IMG/VR virus record: IMGVR_UViG_3300028859_000017
Coordinates: 1 to 64,000 of that record
DNA from: a virus
Length of the DNA: 64,000 bases
Reading direction: 5' to 3' (one strand)
Below, piece by piece: positions 41,815-50,720 of this stretch. Numbering within the stretch: the stretch's first letter is position 1; each line of letters begins with the position of its first letter. The position numbers and the translations under genes are program-made. The notes beneath the pieces were generated by a model, which had not been told where the DNA came from, searched no databases, and saw only the letters and a list, made by a program, of their open reading frames with translations.

Positions 41815-43737
41815 TTATTTAAAAATCTCTTCTGGTTCTGTTAATTTAGCTATCTTTTTTTCAGTTAGTGATACGGTACATCTAGAAGAGTCAGTCAATC
41901 CTACTAGACCTTCTTTTCTAATACTTTCCTGTAATGATAAAAGCTCTCTTGAATACCGTTTAACTTCACAAATAATATTCTCAGTTTCTATAAGTAAATC
42001 TCCTAAATGCCTTCTATTTTGTAATAGGGGCACTCCACCTACTTGTTCCATACCTTGCTGACCTCCCTGTACTTCTGGAGCCATTTCTTGACCTTGCTGA
42101 GGCATTTCTGGAGGAGCTTCCATTCCACCACCCATTGCTGAACCTAAATCACCACCCATTGGCATTCCTCCACCCATAGCACCTTCACCACCTTGTTGAG
42201 GAGCTGTTGGGTCTATCTCAAACATTTTTTCTATCTCTGAATCTGTTTTATGTAGTATATGTTTAGCAACCCAACGACGATTAACTCCAAAACCAGTATA
42301 ACTACTAGCTAAGTTTAATAACTCACTCTCAACTTCTATTCTGGCCTTTTCTTCAACATAAGAGGGTCTGGACATTACTAAACTGAAGGACTTTAAATCA
42401 GCCTTCTCTTGTATGCCCTTAATAGCTAAATGAATTATACATAAATCTTTAATAGCCTCTAAATAATCTTCTTGTATATTCTGAATAGCCTTACTAAATG
42501 TCACATTCTGCTGAGATAACATGCCCTTAGAAGACACATCACCCTCATAACCAAGGAAAGATTTAGGAACTTTAAGAGCAGCAAATAACCTATTATTAAG
42601 AAAAGACACATCTTCTATTTCACCAACATTTGCTACACCCTGTAATTGTTCTACTTTAGTTGCTCCATTCTTCTGTATTGGAATGTAAAGATTAGCATTC
42701 ATATCAAGTAGCTGATAACGCTCATTAAGTTTACCAGTTGGGTCAAAATATTCTTTTTTAGCTAAGGCATTTATCTGCTTCTTAACTATGTTTTCAGCAT
42801 CAGCACCTTGGGCATTACCTACATCAACATAAAATACCAGCCTAGTTGGAGCTCTATTAAGTCTATAAATAATAAGAGAATCAAAAAGTAAATCTAATTT
42901 CTTCCAAGTATCAACTGCAGTATCGAGAGGTGAACATCCATAGGGCGCGAAAAGACCACTTCCACGAAGTTTAAAATGAAGCATCTCATATTTAAGAAAT
43001 GTAATCAGAGAAGATTCGTTTTCCTTATTGGCACTATCACCAGTCATATAGGGCAATGACAAGGTATTAAGATTTATATATGGATTTGTGGTGGTTGAAC
43101 TAACATTAGCATTTTGTACTGCTGATTTAAGAACATCTAAATCCTGAACATATCCTATTAAAATTCCTTTTTCCTCTAAACGATACACAGAAATAGCATC
43201 AAGTTCCTTAATTCCTGTCACACCAGCTACAGAATCTAATTTAAGAGCAGTAAAGTGGTCACCATACTTAACCATATTACGTATAATAGACCAACTTAAA
43301 TAGTTATTTATACCAGTAGTCTCTAATAATTCTGATAATTCATCCTCTATATATTTTGAAGATGAATGAACACCTATAACTTTACCATCCTGATTCTTCT
43401 GGGTAGCTTCATTAGCATATACATCCAAAGCAGAAGCTATTAAATCAGAATCCATCCGATCGTAGGTCGCATATCTTGCATGTCGTAAAGTCTCTCTTTC
43501 CAGATACTTGTGGTAATTTTTTCCAAGCGAGTCCTCGGCGAAAATTGAACCTCTTCCAAGTCCCTTTTTTGAGATTACTGTGGGCTCAACCATAGGCTTA
43601 GCTGCTAATTCTCTATTAGTAGTAGATAGAGCTTTTTCTATAGAGCTTCTAGCATTAAACTCATTAGGTTTTGAATTACTAAAAATCCTACCTAGAGCAG
43701 TAAATATATTCTTTAGCTTAGATTCATCATTTGCCAT
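41815..43737 (-). CDS. 20: Portal protein (T4 gp20-like)
   Basis: The 640-residue protein has the gp20 pattern: HARYATYDRMDSDLIASALDVYANEAT, GVHSSSKYIEDELSELLE, then the long helical MVKYGDHFTALKL. FLKYEMLHFKLRGSGLFAPYGCSPLD and WKKLDLLFDSLIIYRLNRAP carry the conserved stem/crown helix region. VFYVDVGNAQ follows. Residues 510-590 are Gly/Met/Gln-rich low complexity (PMGGDLGSAMGGG), likely a disordered loop not present in T4 gp20 (524 aa). The twelve-subunit portal is the DNA channel and starts head assembly. It is preceded by an HNH gene and the terminase. Confidence 0.9.
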   Translation of the reverse strand: MANDESKLKNIFTALGRIFSNSKPNEFNARSSIEKALSTTNRELAAKPMVEPTVISKKGLGRGSIFAEDSLGKNYHKYLERETLRHARYATYDRMDSDLIASALDVYANEATQKNQDGKVIGVHSSSKYIEDELSELLETTGINNYLSWSIIRNMVKYGDHFTALKLDSVAGVTGIKELDAISVYRLEEKGILIGYVQDLDVLKSAVQNANVSSTTTNPYINLNTLSLPYMTGDSANKENESSLITFLKYEMLHFKLRGSGLFAPYGCSPLDTAVDTWKKLDLLFDSLIIYRLNRAPTRLVFYVDVGNAQGADAENIVKKQINALAKKEYFDPTGKLNERYQLLDMNANLYIPIQKNGATKVEQLQGVANVGEIEDVSFLNNRLFAALKVPKSFLGYEGDVSSKGMLSQQNVTFSKAIQNIQEDYLEAIKDLCIIHLAIKGIQEKADLKSFSLVMSRPSYVEEKARIEVESELLNLASSYTGFGVNRRWVAKHILHKTDSEIEKMFEIDPTAPQQGGEGAMGGGMPMGGDLGSAMGGGMEAPPEMPQQGQEMAPEVQGGQQGMEQVGGVPLLQNRRHLGDLLIETENIICEVKRYSRELLSLQESIRKEGLVGLTDSSRCTVSLTEKKIAKLTEPEEIFK

Positions 43738-43741
43738 AAAA

Positions 43742-44839
43742 TTAATTCCTTGATTTTACTTGCTCTAATAACTTTTCTGCCAATTCTTCATCATAGAGTT
43801 TTGATACTCCTTTATGAGTTTTATATAAGTGACATGTTCTACACACTATTATTAGATTGTCCAAGTCCTTTATTTTTTCTGGAGCCACACTTTTGGGAAT
43901 TATATGGTGACATTCTAACCTATTAGCTGTTGTATCCTGACAACCACATAATTGACATTTATAATTATCTCTCTCAAGTACTTGTGGCTTTAAAACTCTT
44001 GACACATACCAGGCTATGCTTATATTATTTTTATAATTAATATCTATCTTACATCTACTTGTAGTATATTCAGTGGCTTTTTGTATAATTTCCTTTTTAT
44101 GCTCTTTATAATACTTAGAATACCATACTTTATGTTGCTTTATTATGGCTTCTTTATGTTCTTCGTTATAAGTTTTTTGATACTCTTTTATTCTTTCTAA
44201 ATTATTTAATTTATATATTTTATTGGCTAAGCTTACTTTTTCTTTATTTATTTCTACATAAACTTTCTTTTTTAACTGTAATTCCTTTATATGAGTTTTA
44301 TAATATACTCTAGTATACTCTTTTATTTGTTCTGAATGAGCTAACCTATATATTTTTTTCTTCTGTAAAATAATAGACCTATTATCATTACGATATTTCC
44401 TATTATAAACTTGTCTACATTCATTACAATAGTGATATAATCCATTCTTTACTGCTTTATCTTCAGCAAAATAGGTTTTATTTTTTTCTACTCCACAGAT
44501 AGAGCATTTTTGAACCTCAGTAACTACAGCATCTACTCTTAGTTTGTTTTGTTTTTGATACAAAGATACCTTAGTTTTATTACATTCCTTACAAATTACA
44601 CTATATCCATCTTTTTTATATTTATCCTTGGCAAATTCTTTTACATTTTTTTCTATATTACATTTAGTACATTGCTTAACTGTAATTTCCTTATTTACAA
44701 TACTACAGCCATAAGTTTTAGAGTATTCTTTTACACACACCTTACACCAAATCTGTAAGCTATCTTTTGTTTTGGAATGCCTACCAAAAAAACTAGTATC
44801 CTTCTCAATACCACATTTTGAACATGTTTTTACTGGCAT
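43742..44839 (-). CDS. HNH endonuclease with three CxxC zinc modules (365 aa)
   Basis: The N-terminus holds three CxxC zinc modules (KTCSKCGIEKDTSFF, KQCTKCNIEKNVKEF, QKCSICGVEKNKTYF), each ending CxxC 18-20 residues later. A long basic helical linker (SLANKIYKLNNLERIKEYQKT) leads to a C-terminal HNH domain, YKCQLCGCQDTTANRLECHHIIPKS and then LIIVCRTCHLYKTH. I choose the ATG at 44837-44839: an AGAGG site sits upstream and the longer ATG at 44860 falls inside the promoter-like element. It lies between the terminase large subunit and the portal gene, a classic homing location. Confidence 0.85.
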   Translation of the reverse strand: MPVKTCSKCGIEKDTSFFGRHSKTKDSLQIWCKVCVKEYSKTYGCSIVNKEITVKQCTKCNIEKNVKEFAKDKYKKDGYSVICKECNKTKVSLYQKQNKLRVDAVVTEVQKCSICGVEKNKTYFAEDKAVKNGLYHYCNECRQVYNRKYRNDNRSIILQKKKIYRLAHSEQIKEYTRVYYKTHIKELQLKKKVYVEINKEKVSLANKIYKLNNLERIKEYQKTYNEEHKEAIIKQHKVWYSKYYKEHKKEIIQKATEYTTSRCKIDINYKNNISIAWYVSRVLKPQVLERDNYKCQLCGCQDTTANRLECHHIIPKSVAPEKIKDLDNLIIVCRTCHLYKTHKGVSKLYDEELAEKLLEQVKSRN

Positions 44840-44857
44840 ATCACATACCTCTACATA

Positions 44858-44867
44858 CAATATCGGT
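44858..44867 (-). promoter_or_regulatory. ACCGATATTG promoter-like element
   Basis: On the minus strand this is ACCGATATTG, about 20-28 bases before the ATG at 44839. It belongs to the shared CCGATAWT set. Its placement argues that translation starts downstream at 44839 rather than at the upstream in-frame ATG at 44860. Confidence 0.5.
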
Positions 44868-44887
44868 AAATCCTATTCATACTGTAG

Positions 44888-46867
44888 CTATCTATTACGA
44901 TTACTGAAGAAATTATTATGCATTTCTGTGAGGGCTCTAAATTCCTCACTAAATATGTCATCTACTGAAAACTTTCTAGCTGTTGGAATAAGTGATATAC
45001 TCTCTGCTAAACTATAACTATTATCAAGTATTAAGCCTCCCATATTACCTATGAGGTCCTCTGCTGCTCTTTCACGTTCCCATTGCTCTACAGGATGTTG
45101 AAGGTCTAAATCCTCTACTCCAGTACCATCATATTCACCAGATTTTATTTTGTGATATAATATAAGTCTACTCTCCAACATATCCTTAGATATACCCATC
45201 TTATTAGAATGATACTCTAAATACTCATCACTATATCTGCCATTCATAAGAGAAGAACTAGCATCATATATTACATTAGAGTCTTCTTGAGGTCTATGAA
45301 TATGTTCTTTTGGTGTTAGAGAAACAACAGCTAATGATAGAGCCAATACAGCATCATCATTACCGTGCTTAGCTTCCATTTTTCTAGAGCCATCAGAATA
45401 TATGGCACCAGCTGTAAAATTCTGCATTTGTAATTGTAATCTAGAACTATGTAAATTAGAGGCATTGGCTGTATTATTATAAAATAATAATAACTTTTCT
45501 ATAAGTAAAGACCTAGTTGCTCTATTAGTCTGAAATCCTGGAGTTCCTTTAATTGGATCATACCATATATTATTATATCTTTTTTGTTCTAATAAATAAA
45601 ATACCATTTCTGAATAAGAGTTAGCTTCTATAACTAATATAGCATTATTGTAGTGTCTACCAGCACGTATTAGAATATCTACAAATACTTCAGTTGGTAA
45701 TTTTCCAATATATTCAGCACATTGTTCATAAGTATCTTGGTCGATAACTTGGAAACTAGTATAATCCTTTGCTGTAGGTTTATTAGAGGCACAATCTACC
45801 CCTATTATATATTTTCTATTTTGTTCTGCTTTTTTCCATACAAGAAAAGTATCCTCATAAGTAGCTCCACCATATATTTGATTTAATATAGGCACATTAT
45901 AATTTATAGCTGCTAATGCTTTTACATCAAATAATGAAAATAAATTTACCTGGAAAGCACAAAGATACTCTTGTTTAAACTTCTCTTCATTACCATTATC
46001 AAGTCTAATCTGGTCCTGTCTAAAGTTAGGATTCTTTGTAAATATAGATGAAACTGTCCAAGGTAATTCAAATAACTTCCAATTAGTCTCTCCAGGTTTA
46101 TTTAAAGTTTTATTTGCTTGAGCAGTTGATACAGTTCTATAAAACCAATTTTCTGGTGAATTACCATTAGGAGTACTAATAGCAATAAGTTTACCATCAG
46201 AAGCAGCCACAGTAGGACCAATAGCTTTCACAACTTCATCACAATCCTTGACGAAAGCTGCTTCATCAAGTAATACAAGAGTGGCAGAGAACGAACGAGC
46301 AGCATTGGCATTTGAAGTAATGGCTTTTATTCTGGATTTAGTATCAAATTCTACTTCACTTTTACTATATAAAGTACAAGAAGGCTTTAGCCACTCAGGG
46401 AGAAACTCGTAAGCTGTTTTAAGCTTTACAATAAACTCTTCTGCTGATTCTCTTCTATGGGCAACAATTAAACATCTTTTACCAGTTGAAAATATAGAAA
46501 ACCAAAGAGCATAAAACATTAGAGATGTAGAAACACCTAACTGTCTTGCCTTTACAGTAATGACATATTTTTCATCAACAAAGGCTCTTAATAAAGTTCT
46601 CTGATATGGCTCCAAAACCATAGGGATTATGCCAGCCCCACCCGGACCGGTTATAAATCCATAAGTATTAGCAAAATATTCAATACTTTCAATACATTTC
46701 TTACGTTCTGTCTCAATATATTCTATTAAACAAGCCTTAATCTCATCTTCATTCTTGCCTTCAACTCTCCAATGCTTTATAAGTCTCTGTGGCTCATAGG
46801 AAATATGATGCTTGTCTTCAACTTCATGCTGATATTTCTTTGCTAAAACTTTTTTACCTGATGCCAT
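44888..46867 (-). CDS. 17: Terminase large subunit
   Basis: The 659-residue protein has the T4 gp17 ATPase/nuclease layout. Walker A reads KARQLGVSTS at residues 106-115. A Walker B LVLLDEAAF and the coupling motif IAISTPNG follow. The C-terminal nuclease shows IGVDCAS with the first acidic residue, a middle ILVIEANSYSEMVFYLLEQ and then HGNDDAVLALSLAVV. It packages DNA by ATP-driven translocation and headful cutting. The flanks are mobile enzymes on both sides (HNH at 43742, zinc-module nuclease at 46869), showing that this conserved gene is a homing target. Confidence 0.93.
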   Translation of the reverse strand: MASGKKVLAKKYQHEVEDKHHISYEPQRLIKHWRVEGKNEDEIKACLIEYIETERKKCIESIEYFANTYGFITGPGGAGIIPMVLEPYQRTLLRAFVDEKYVITVKARQLGVSTSLMFYALWFSIFSTGKRCLIVAHRRESAEEFIVKLKTAYEFLPEWLKPSCTLYSKSEVEFDTKSRIKAITSNANAARSFSATLVLLDEAAFVKDCDEVVKAIGPTVAASDGKLIAISTPNGNSPENWFYRTVSTAQANKTLNKPGETNWKLFELPWTVSSIFTKNPNFRQDQIRLDNGNEEKFKQEYLCAFQVNLFSLFDVKALAAINYNVPILNQIYGGATYEDTFLVWKKAEQNRKYIIGVDCASNKPTAKDYTSFQVIDQDTYEQCAEYIGKLPTEVFVDILIRAGRHYNNAILVIEANSYSEMVFYLLEQKRYNNIWYDPIKGTPGFQTNRATRSLLIEKLLLFYNNTANASNLHSSRLQLQMQNFTAGAIYSDGSRKMEAKHGNDDAVLALSLAVVSLTPKEHIHRPQEDSNVIYDASSSLMNGRYSDEYLEYHSNKMGISKDMLESRLILYHKIKSGEYDGTGVEDLDLQHPVEQWERERAAEDLIGNMGGLILDNSYSLAESISLIPTARKFSVDDIFSEEFRALTEMHNNFFSNRNR

Positions 46868-46868
46868 A

Positions 46869-47762
46869 TTATCTACCTATTATATCACTTATATCACTTA
46901 TATAACTCTCTAAATTTTTCTCTTCTGTATAGGGTATTATGATTAGTTTTATATTATTCTCTTTGGCATATATCACTTTATCCATATCACGTTGTTTAGC
47001 TTTTAAATGCTGTTCTTCTGTTTTTTGAAAAAAATTTGGAAATATATAGTGCTGATAACCATGATACTCAAATGCTATTTTATGTTCTTCATTATAACCA
47101 TCCCATTGATATCTATGTTTATTATATTTAAAATTAGTCTTTATAAATTTAATATTTAGTTTTTGTTCTAATAACTCTTTACATTTATACTCTGTCTTAA
47201 AAGAGGCACATTCAGGACACCATTGCCTTTGATCCTTTATAGCATGCCATATAGCATGCCATATAGCATGCCATTGATGACCCTCTTTACATTCCCATAG
47301 CATTTTAGTATTATTGTTTATATAAACAGAGTCTAAACATTTTCCATTTCTTGATTTAGCATAATTACAGCACTCAGAAATATCGGATTTAACATTCCCG
47401 CAGCAATATGGGCACCAAGTATTATCTGAGTTAACTACATGCCAACAAGAAAACCATGAGTGACCACTACTACATTCCCACTCCATCTTAGCTTTATTAT
47501 TGGTGTAGTTAGTTGACTTCAGTTTTCCTCCTCTAGCTATAGCATAGGCTTGTAAAATCTCTATTGAAGTCCTAACACAACTATTACAAGTAGGACACCA
47601 AGTATTATGAAAGCTTACCTCACTCCAGTTAGCCTTCCACTGATGACCCTTCTCACATTCCCATAACATCTTTGTTCTATTATTTATATAAACAATATCC
47701 AAGCATTTACCATTCTTAGATTTAGCATGCTCTTGACATACCTCTATAGTTCCTCTTCTCAC
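46869..47762 (-). CDS. Three zinc modules fused to a Vsr/EDxHD-like nuclease (297 aa)
   Basis: Three tandem zinc modules occupy residues 1-195 (CQEHAKSKNGKCLD, WECEKGHQWKANW, then WCPTC; and two further copies). The C-terminal domain has YQWDGYNEEHKIAFEYHGYQHYI, KAKQRDMDKVIYAKENNIKL and IIPYTEEKNLESY, as in the copies at 33658 and 50721. The start is GTG at 47760-47762, with GAGGAG upstream and the stop of the previous gene touching. The third module carries a 12-base tandem triplication (HAIWHAIWHAI). It sits immediately upstream of the terminase, two bases from its start region. Confidence 0.8.
   Translation of the reverse strand: MRRGTIEVCQEHAKSKNGKCLDIVYINNRTKMLWECEKGHQWKANWSEVSFHNTWCPTCNSCVRTSIEILQAYAIARGGKLKSTNYTNNKAKMEWECSSGHSWFSCWHVVNSDNTWCPYCCGNVKSDISECCNYAKSRNGKCLDSVYINNNTKMLWECKEGHQWHAIWHAIWHAIKDQRQWCPECASFKTEYKCKELLEQKLNIKFIKTNFKYNKHRYQWDGYNEEHKIAFEYHGYQHYIFPNFFQKTEEQHLKAKQRDMDKVIYAKENNIKLIIIPYTEEKNLESYISDISDIIGR
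47239..47274 (-). repeat. Three tandem 12-base copies inside the endonuclease gene
   Basis: The unit ATAGCATGCCAT occurs three times in a row on the plus strand, exact. It encodes HAIW three times in the third zinc module. This keeps the frame and lengthens the module by eight residues. Slippage during replication is the simplest explanation. Confidence 0.9.
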
Positions 47763-47764
47763 TA

Positions 47765-48295
47765 CTACTCCTCTGATAGCAAATCAGTTATTGACGATTC
47801 CTTTAATGTATTTTTAGTATTTAAATGCTCTGTTTCAAAATCTAAAGAATCTTCAGCATCTATATCAATAGTTGTAAAAGGTAAAGTCTGTTGATGTGAT
47901 TTTTTTTCATTTATAGATTTTTGTGTAGACACTGTAGCCCCTAAAGCCGCTCCCAAACCAATACCAGAGAGTATAGAATCAATATCGGTACCCTGAGACT
48001 TTTTCTTAGTACTAACATCAATACTTTTATCACTAACCAGAGTCTTAAGAATGTCATTACGTTTCTTAAAGGTATCCATTCTAATTTCATAGAATCTAGC
48101 TAAAGCTATTGCTAAAACAGCATCAGTAGATTGTACCACCCTATCTTGGAGAATTTCGACAATAGCATCTAAGTCTGATGAAACTATTTCTAACTCACTA
48201 AGTTGTTTAGCTACTTCATCATCTACTATGTTATTAGTTTTATCTATTCTTGACTCAGTTTTATTCTTCTTTATTTGTGGAGTAGTATCTGACAT
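47765..48295 (-). CDS. 16: Candidate terminase small subunit (176 aa)
   Basis: The helical core (VAKQLSELEIVSSDLDAIVEILQ, VLAIALARFYEIRMDTFKKRNDILKTL) is typical of the coiled oligomerisation region of T4 gp16-type small terminases. The C-terminus is polar and acidic. The length, and position upstream of the large subunit with only the inserted nuclease gene between, fit gene 16. No clear DNA-binding helix-turn-helix is visible. The short ribosome site AGAAAG overlaps the end of the methyltransferase gene. The assignment is positional. Confidence 0.55.
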   Translation of the reverse strand: MSDTTPQIKKNKTESRIDKTNNIVDDEVAKQLSELEIVSSDLDAIVEILQDRVVQSTDAVLAIALARFYEIRMDTFKKRNDILKTLVSDKSIDVSTKKKSQGTDIDSILSGIGLGAALGATVSTQKSINEKKSHQQTLPFTTIDIDAEDSLDFETEHLNTKNTLKESSITDLLSEE

Positions 48296-48296
48296 C

Positions 48297-49613
48297 TTAT
48301 AACTTTCTAAAAATTGTAATCATTCTAAATCTATGATTAGTAGACTTACACATTCCTATTACAGCCTCTAAACTAAATTCATCCTTTCTATACATTGGAA
48401 GAACTTGGTCTAACCATACAACATAAGTTCCAGATACTAGCCCTCTTCCTAAGGCCTTCATTACTTTATTTCGTTTAATCATAGTAGTTTGATAGTGGTC
48501 ACAATCCTCAACTGAATATGGAGGGTCTGCTAATACTAAATCAAAAGTAGCTAATGGAACATTAAGTAGTGATTGAGCATCGTCTACATAATCAGGATTA
48601 TTAGCTGGATTTATATCTACAGTCTTACCAGGAAATATAACTGTATCAACTTTACCAGAAAACAAATGAAGAACATTCAATTTATCAGGAAAAAGTGCCT
48701 TAATACGTTTTAAATAGCCAGCTGGGTATGAATTATGAGAAGCCAAACCATAGGCTACAAAAGTTTTTGACTCTGTATTCATACCAATAAATTCATGGTC
48801 GGAATTAGTTGGAGTTATACATTTAATTTTAATAACTCCATTTTTTATTGGTAATTTCGAATTTATCCAGCCATTTAACATTCTAATTGGCCTAGTAATT
48901 CCAAGAAGCATTAATGAATCTGAAAAATTGTTAGTTCTTGTTTCACATTGAACTTTGCCAGTTTTTCTGTGCCTCTCTTTAGAAACAAATGGAACTTTAA
49001 GCAATGTCAAAATATCTATTATTTTACTTTGTACTAATCCTGGATTCTGTGTTATATTAATACGAAGCCCCGCGCCGGAATCTAAATTGCCTTCTCCATC
49101 AATAATTCCACCTAACCAACCAGCATCATTACTGTTGTCTACATTATCCCATTGATTACATACCGCTCTAATTAAATCTCCATTTTTAAGCTCATCTGCC
49201 CTTCTCCATGTAGTTCTATTTTTTGGTTTACTATTCCCATTAACTAGCCAAAGATGACTATTACTACAGATAAAATTCCTCCCGTCTTCTAATTCAATTT
49301 TTATTCCCGGTAAAGTTACTGGTCCCACATCAATTACCTTTGTTGGGTATACTGCTCTTTTATTTAAATTAATAATAGTTTCGTCAAATCCAACAAGCAT
49401 ATCACCCGCTTTGACTTTGGACATAGGAATCCATCGTAAATCAGCAGTAAGCACTGGAGCATCTGGTGCCAAACAGCCATAATAATCTTTTCTTGCTTGA
49501 TAGTTATTGCCCATAATCCAAGTCCCTACAACCCTATCATCCTCTCCTATAAATAAAGACTTAGGAAATCCTGTCTCTTTTACATAATTTTCTATTCTTT
49601 CTTCCCAGTTCAT
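48297..49613 (-). CDS. DNA methyltransferase (DPPY type) interrupted by an intein
   Basis: The 438-residue product is a spliced-protein precursor. The exteins are residues 1-46 and 295-438. Joined, they read ...IMGNNYQARKDYYG then SYPAGYLKRIKALF, a continuous sequence. LHLFSGKVDT is the SAM-binding strand, and DLVLADPPYS is the catalytic DPPY motif (363-366) of an N6-adenine or N4-cytosine methyltransferase. The mature host protein is only 190 residues, which is small but has the essential motifs. The phage may mark its own DNA against host nucleases or regulate genes. The intein is described separately. The gene lies between the sigma and terminase genes. Start ATG has an AAGGAATG site. Confidence 0.8.
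   Translation of the reverse strand: MNWEERIENYVKETGFPKSLFIGEDDRVVGTWIMGNNYQARKDYYGCLAPDAPVLTADLRWIPMSKVKAGDMLVGFDETIINLNKRAVYPTKVIDVGPVTLPGIKIELEDGRNFICSNSHLWLVNGNSKPKNRTTWRRADELKNGDLIRAVCNQWDNVDNSNDAGWLGGIIDGEGNLDSGAGLRINITQNPGLVQSKIIDILTLLKVPFVSKERHRKTGKVQCETRTNNFSDSLMLLGITRPIRMLNGWINSKLPIKNGVIKIKCITPTNSDHEFIGMNTESKTFVAYGLASHNSYPAGYLKRIKALFPDKLNVLHLFSGKVDTVIFPGKTVDINPANNPDYVDDAQSLLNVPLATFDLVLADPPYSVEDCDHYQTTMIKRNKVMKALGRGLVSGTYVVWLDQVLPMYRKDEFSLEAVIGMCKSTNHRFRMITIFRKL
48732..49475 (-). mobile_element. Intein with a LAGLIDADG-like motif inside the methyltransferase
   Basis: The intein spans residues 47-294 (248 aa). It starts with Cys: CLAPDAPVLTADLRWIPMSK, then VKAGDMLVGF (block A). Block B reads GRNFICSNSHLWLV with its histidine. 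Residues 166-176 (WLGGIIDGEGNL) are a LAGLIDADG-type endonuclease motif with the acidic residue. Block F/G is KTFVAYGLASHN with the terminal His-Asn, followed by Ser as the +1 extein residue. Only one such motif is visible and the length is short, so it may be a minimal or partly decayed endonuclease. Splicing is inferred from conserved ends. Confidence 0.85.
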
Positions 49614-49614
49614 A

Positions 49615-50595
49615 TCATTCCTTATCTTCTATACTATCTGAAACATTTTGCTTTTGAGAGAATATTATTAGAGGTCCAAATGTCTCTTTTAATAACTCAA
49701 GAGCATCCTGAACCTCTTTTATCTTAACACCACATTCATTTTTTAAAGTAAATACTAAATTATTTGCTAATCGTGGCCCTGCTTCTGGTATATGAATAAG
49801 TTCCAATAATTTTGTTATTATTTTTTTATTTAAAGGAGTTATTAAATCATCTTCTATGTTTGATAAATACTCTAAAACTAATAAAAATTCCTGGAAAATT
49901 ATAGGGGCATCAGTAGAAAGATAGGCTTCATTACCAAATAATCGTGAAATATTATCATAACTAACATTAGTGATTCGTTCAGCACCATAGTTCATAGTAA
50001 TTGTAGTTATACCATAGTTTAAAATCATTACAAAATATGTGAATACTCTGGCATAAATTGGATTACCCCTATCATCAGTTCCTACAACTCTATTAGGGTC
50101 AAACTTATCCATGGCCTGAATAATTTTTAATATGGCACTTTGAAAAATTTCCTCATATGCTAACCCATGCTTATGACGGGCATATTTGAAGATTACCCCA
50201 TCGATAAGCTGATAACAATAAGTTAAAAAATCATTCCTATCATTATAGTCTTTACTATCATGCCATTTAGTCCATAAATATTTTCCTACATCCTCTATAA
50301 AATAGTTATTAGACTTCTTTCCTCTTTTCTTTTTATCGGCAAGTTCTGGATATCTTTCAGGATATAAGCTATATGCCTTTAATAGAAAAGAAGAACTATA
50401 CTTATTATTAGGAAATTTATCAAGCATTTCACCAATAATTCGTTTTTCCATAAAGTCCACATCAATTTTAGAATATAGAATTACTCTATATCCGTGCTTA
50501 ACATCTTTTCCAATATCATCTCGGTCTATGCCAAGATTATCATATATATTTTCATAAGTTGGTAAATTTACTTCAAAATTATTATCTATTTCCAA
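49615..50595 (-). CDS. 55: gp55-like late sigma factor
   Basis: The 326-residue protein contains a sigma region 2 core, EEIFQSAILKIIQAMDKFDPNR, then YARVFTYFVMILNYGI. The preceding stretch is Asp/Asn-rich and helical, and a C-terminal helical region follows. T4 gp55 (185 aa) directs host RNA polymerase to TATAAATA late promoters together with gp33 and the clamp. Here it is longer at both ends. The start is TTG at 50593-50595 with AGAAGG seven bases upstream, because the nearest ATG is out of frame. The CCGATATT element is about 35-43 bases upstream, hinting that the sigma gene is not itself late-controlled. Confidence 0.8.
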   Translation of the reverse strand: MEIDNNFEVNLPTYENIYDNLGIDRDDIGKDVKHGYRVILYSKIDVDFMEKRIIGEMLDKFPNNKYSSSFLLKAYSLYPERYPELADKKKRGKKSNNYFIEDVGKYLWTKWHDSKDYNDRNDFLTYCYQLIDGVIFKYARHKHGLAYEEIFQSAILKIIQAMDKFDPNRVVGTDDRGNPIYARVFTYFVMILNYGITTITMNYGAERITNVSYDNISRLFGNEAYLSTDAPIIFQEFLLVLEYLSNIEDDLITPLNKKIITKLLELIHIPEAGPRLANNLVFTLKNECGVKIKEVQDALELLKETFGPLIIFSQKQNVSDSIEDKE

Positions 50596-50628
50596 AGCAT
50601 ACCTTCTTTAATTACTTAATTATAACTA

Positions 50629-50638
50629 CAATATCGGA
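50629..50638 (-). promoter_or_regulatory. TCCGATATTG promoter-like element upstream of the sigma gene
   Basis: Minus-strand TCCGATATTG about 34-43 bases before the TTG start, just after the terminator that follows the endonuclease gene at 50721. It shares the CCGATAWT core with the other sites. Confidence 0.5.
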
Positions 50639-50661
50639 TAAACTAAATTAATTCTTAATAT

Positions 50662-50694
50662 AAAAATACCCTAATTTAGTAAGAATTAGGGTAT
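50662..50694 (-). terminator. Rho-independent terminator after the zinc-module nuclease
   Basis: ATACCCTAATT pairs with AATTAGGGTAT (11 pairs) around a seven-base loop, with TTTTTATATT following on the minus strand. It lies 30 bases beyond the stop of the gene at 50721, and isolates it from the sigma gene. Confidence 0.85.
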
Positions 50695-50720
50695 TCAATA
50701 TAGTAAGTAAGAAATAAAAA

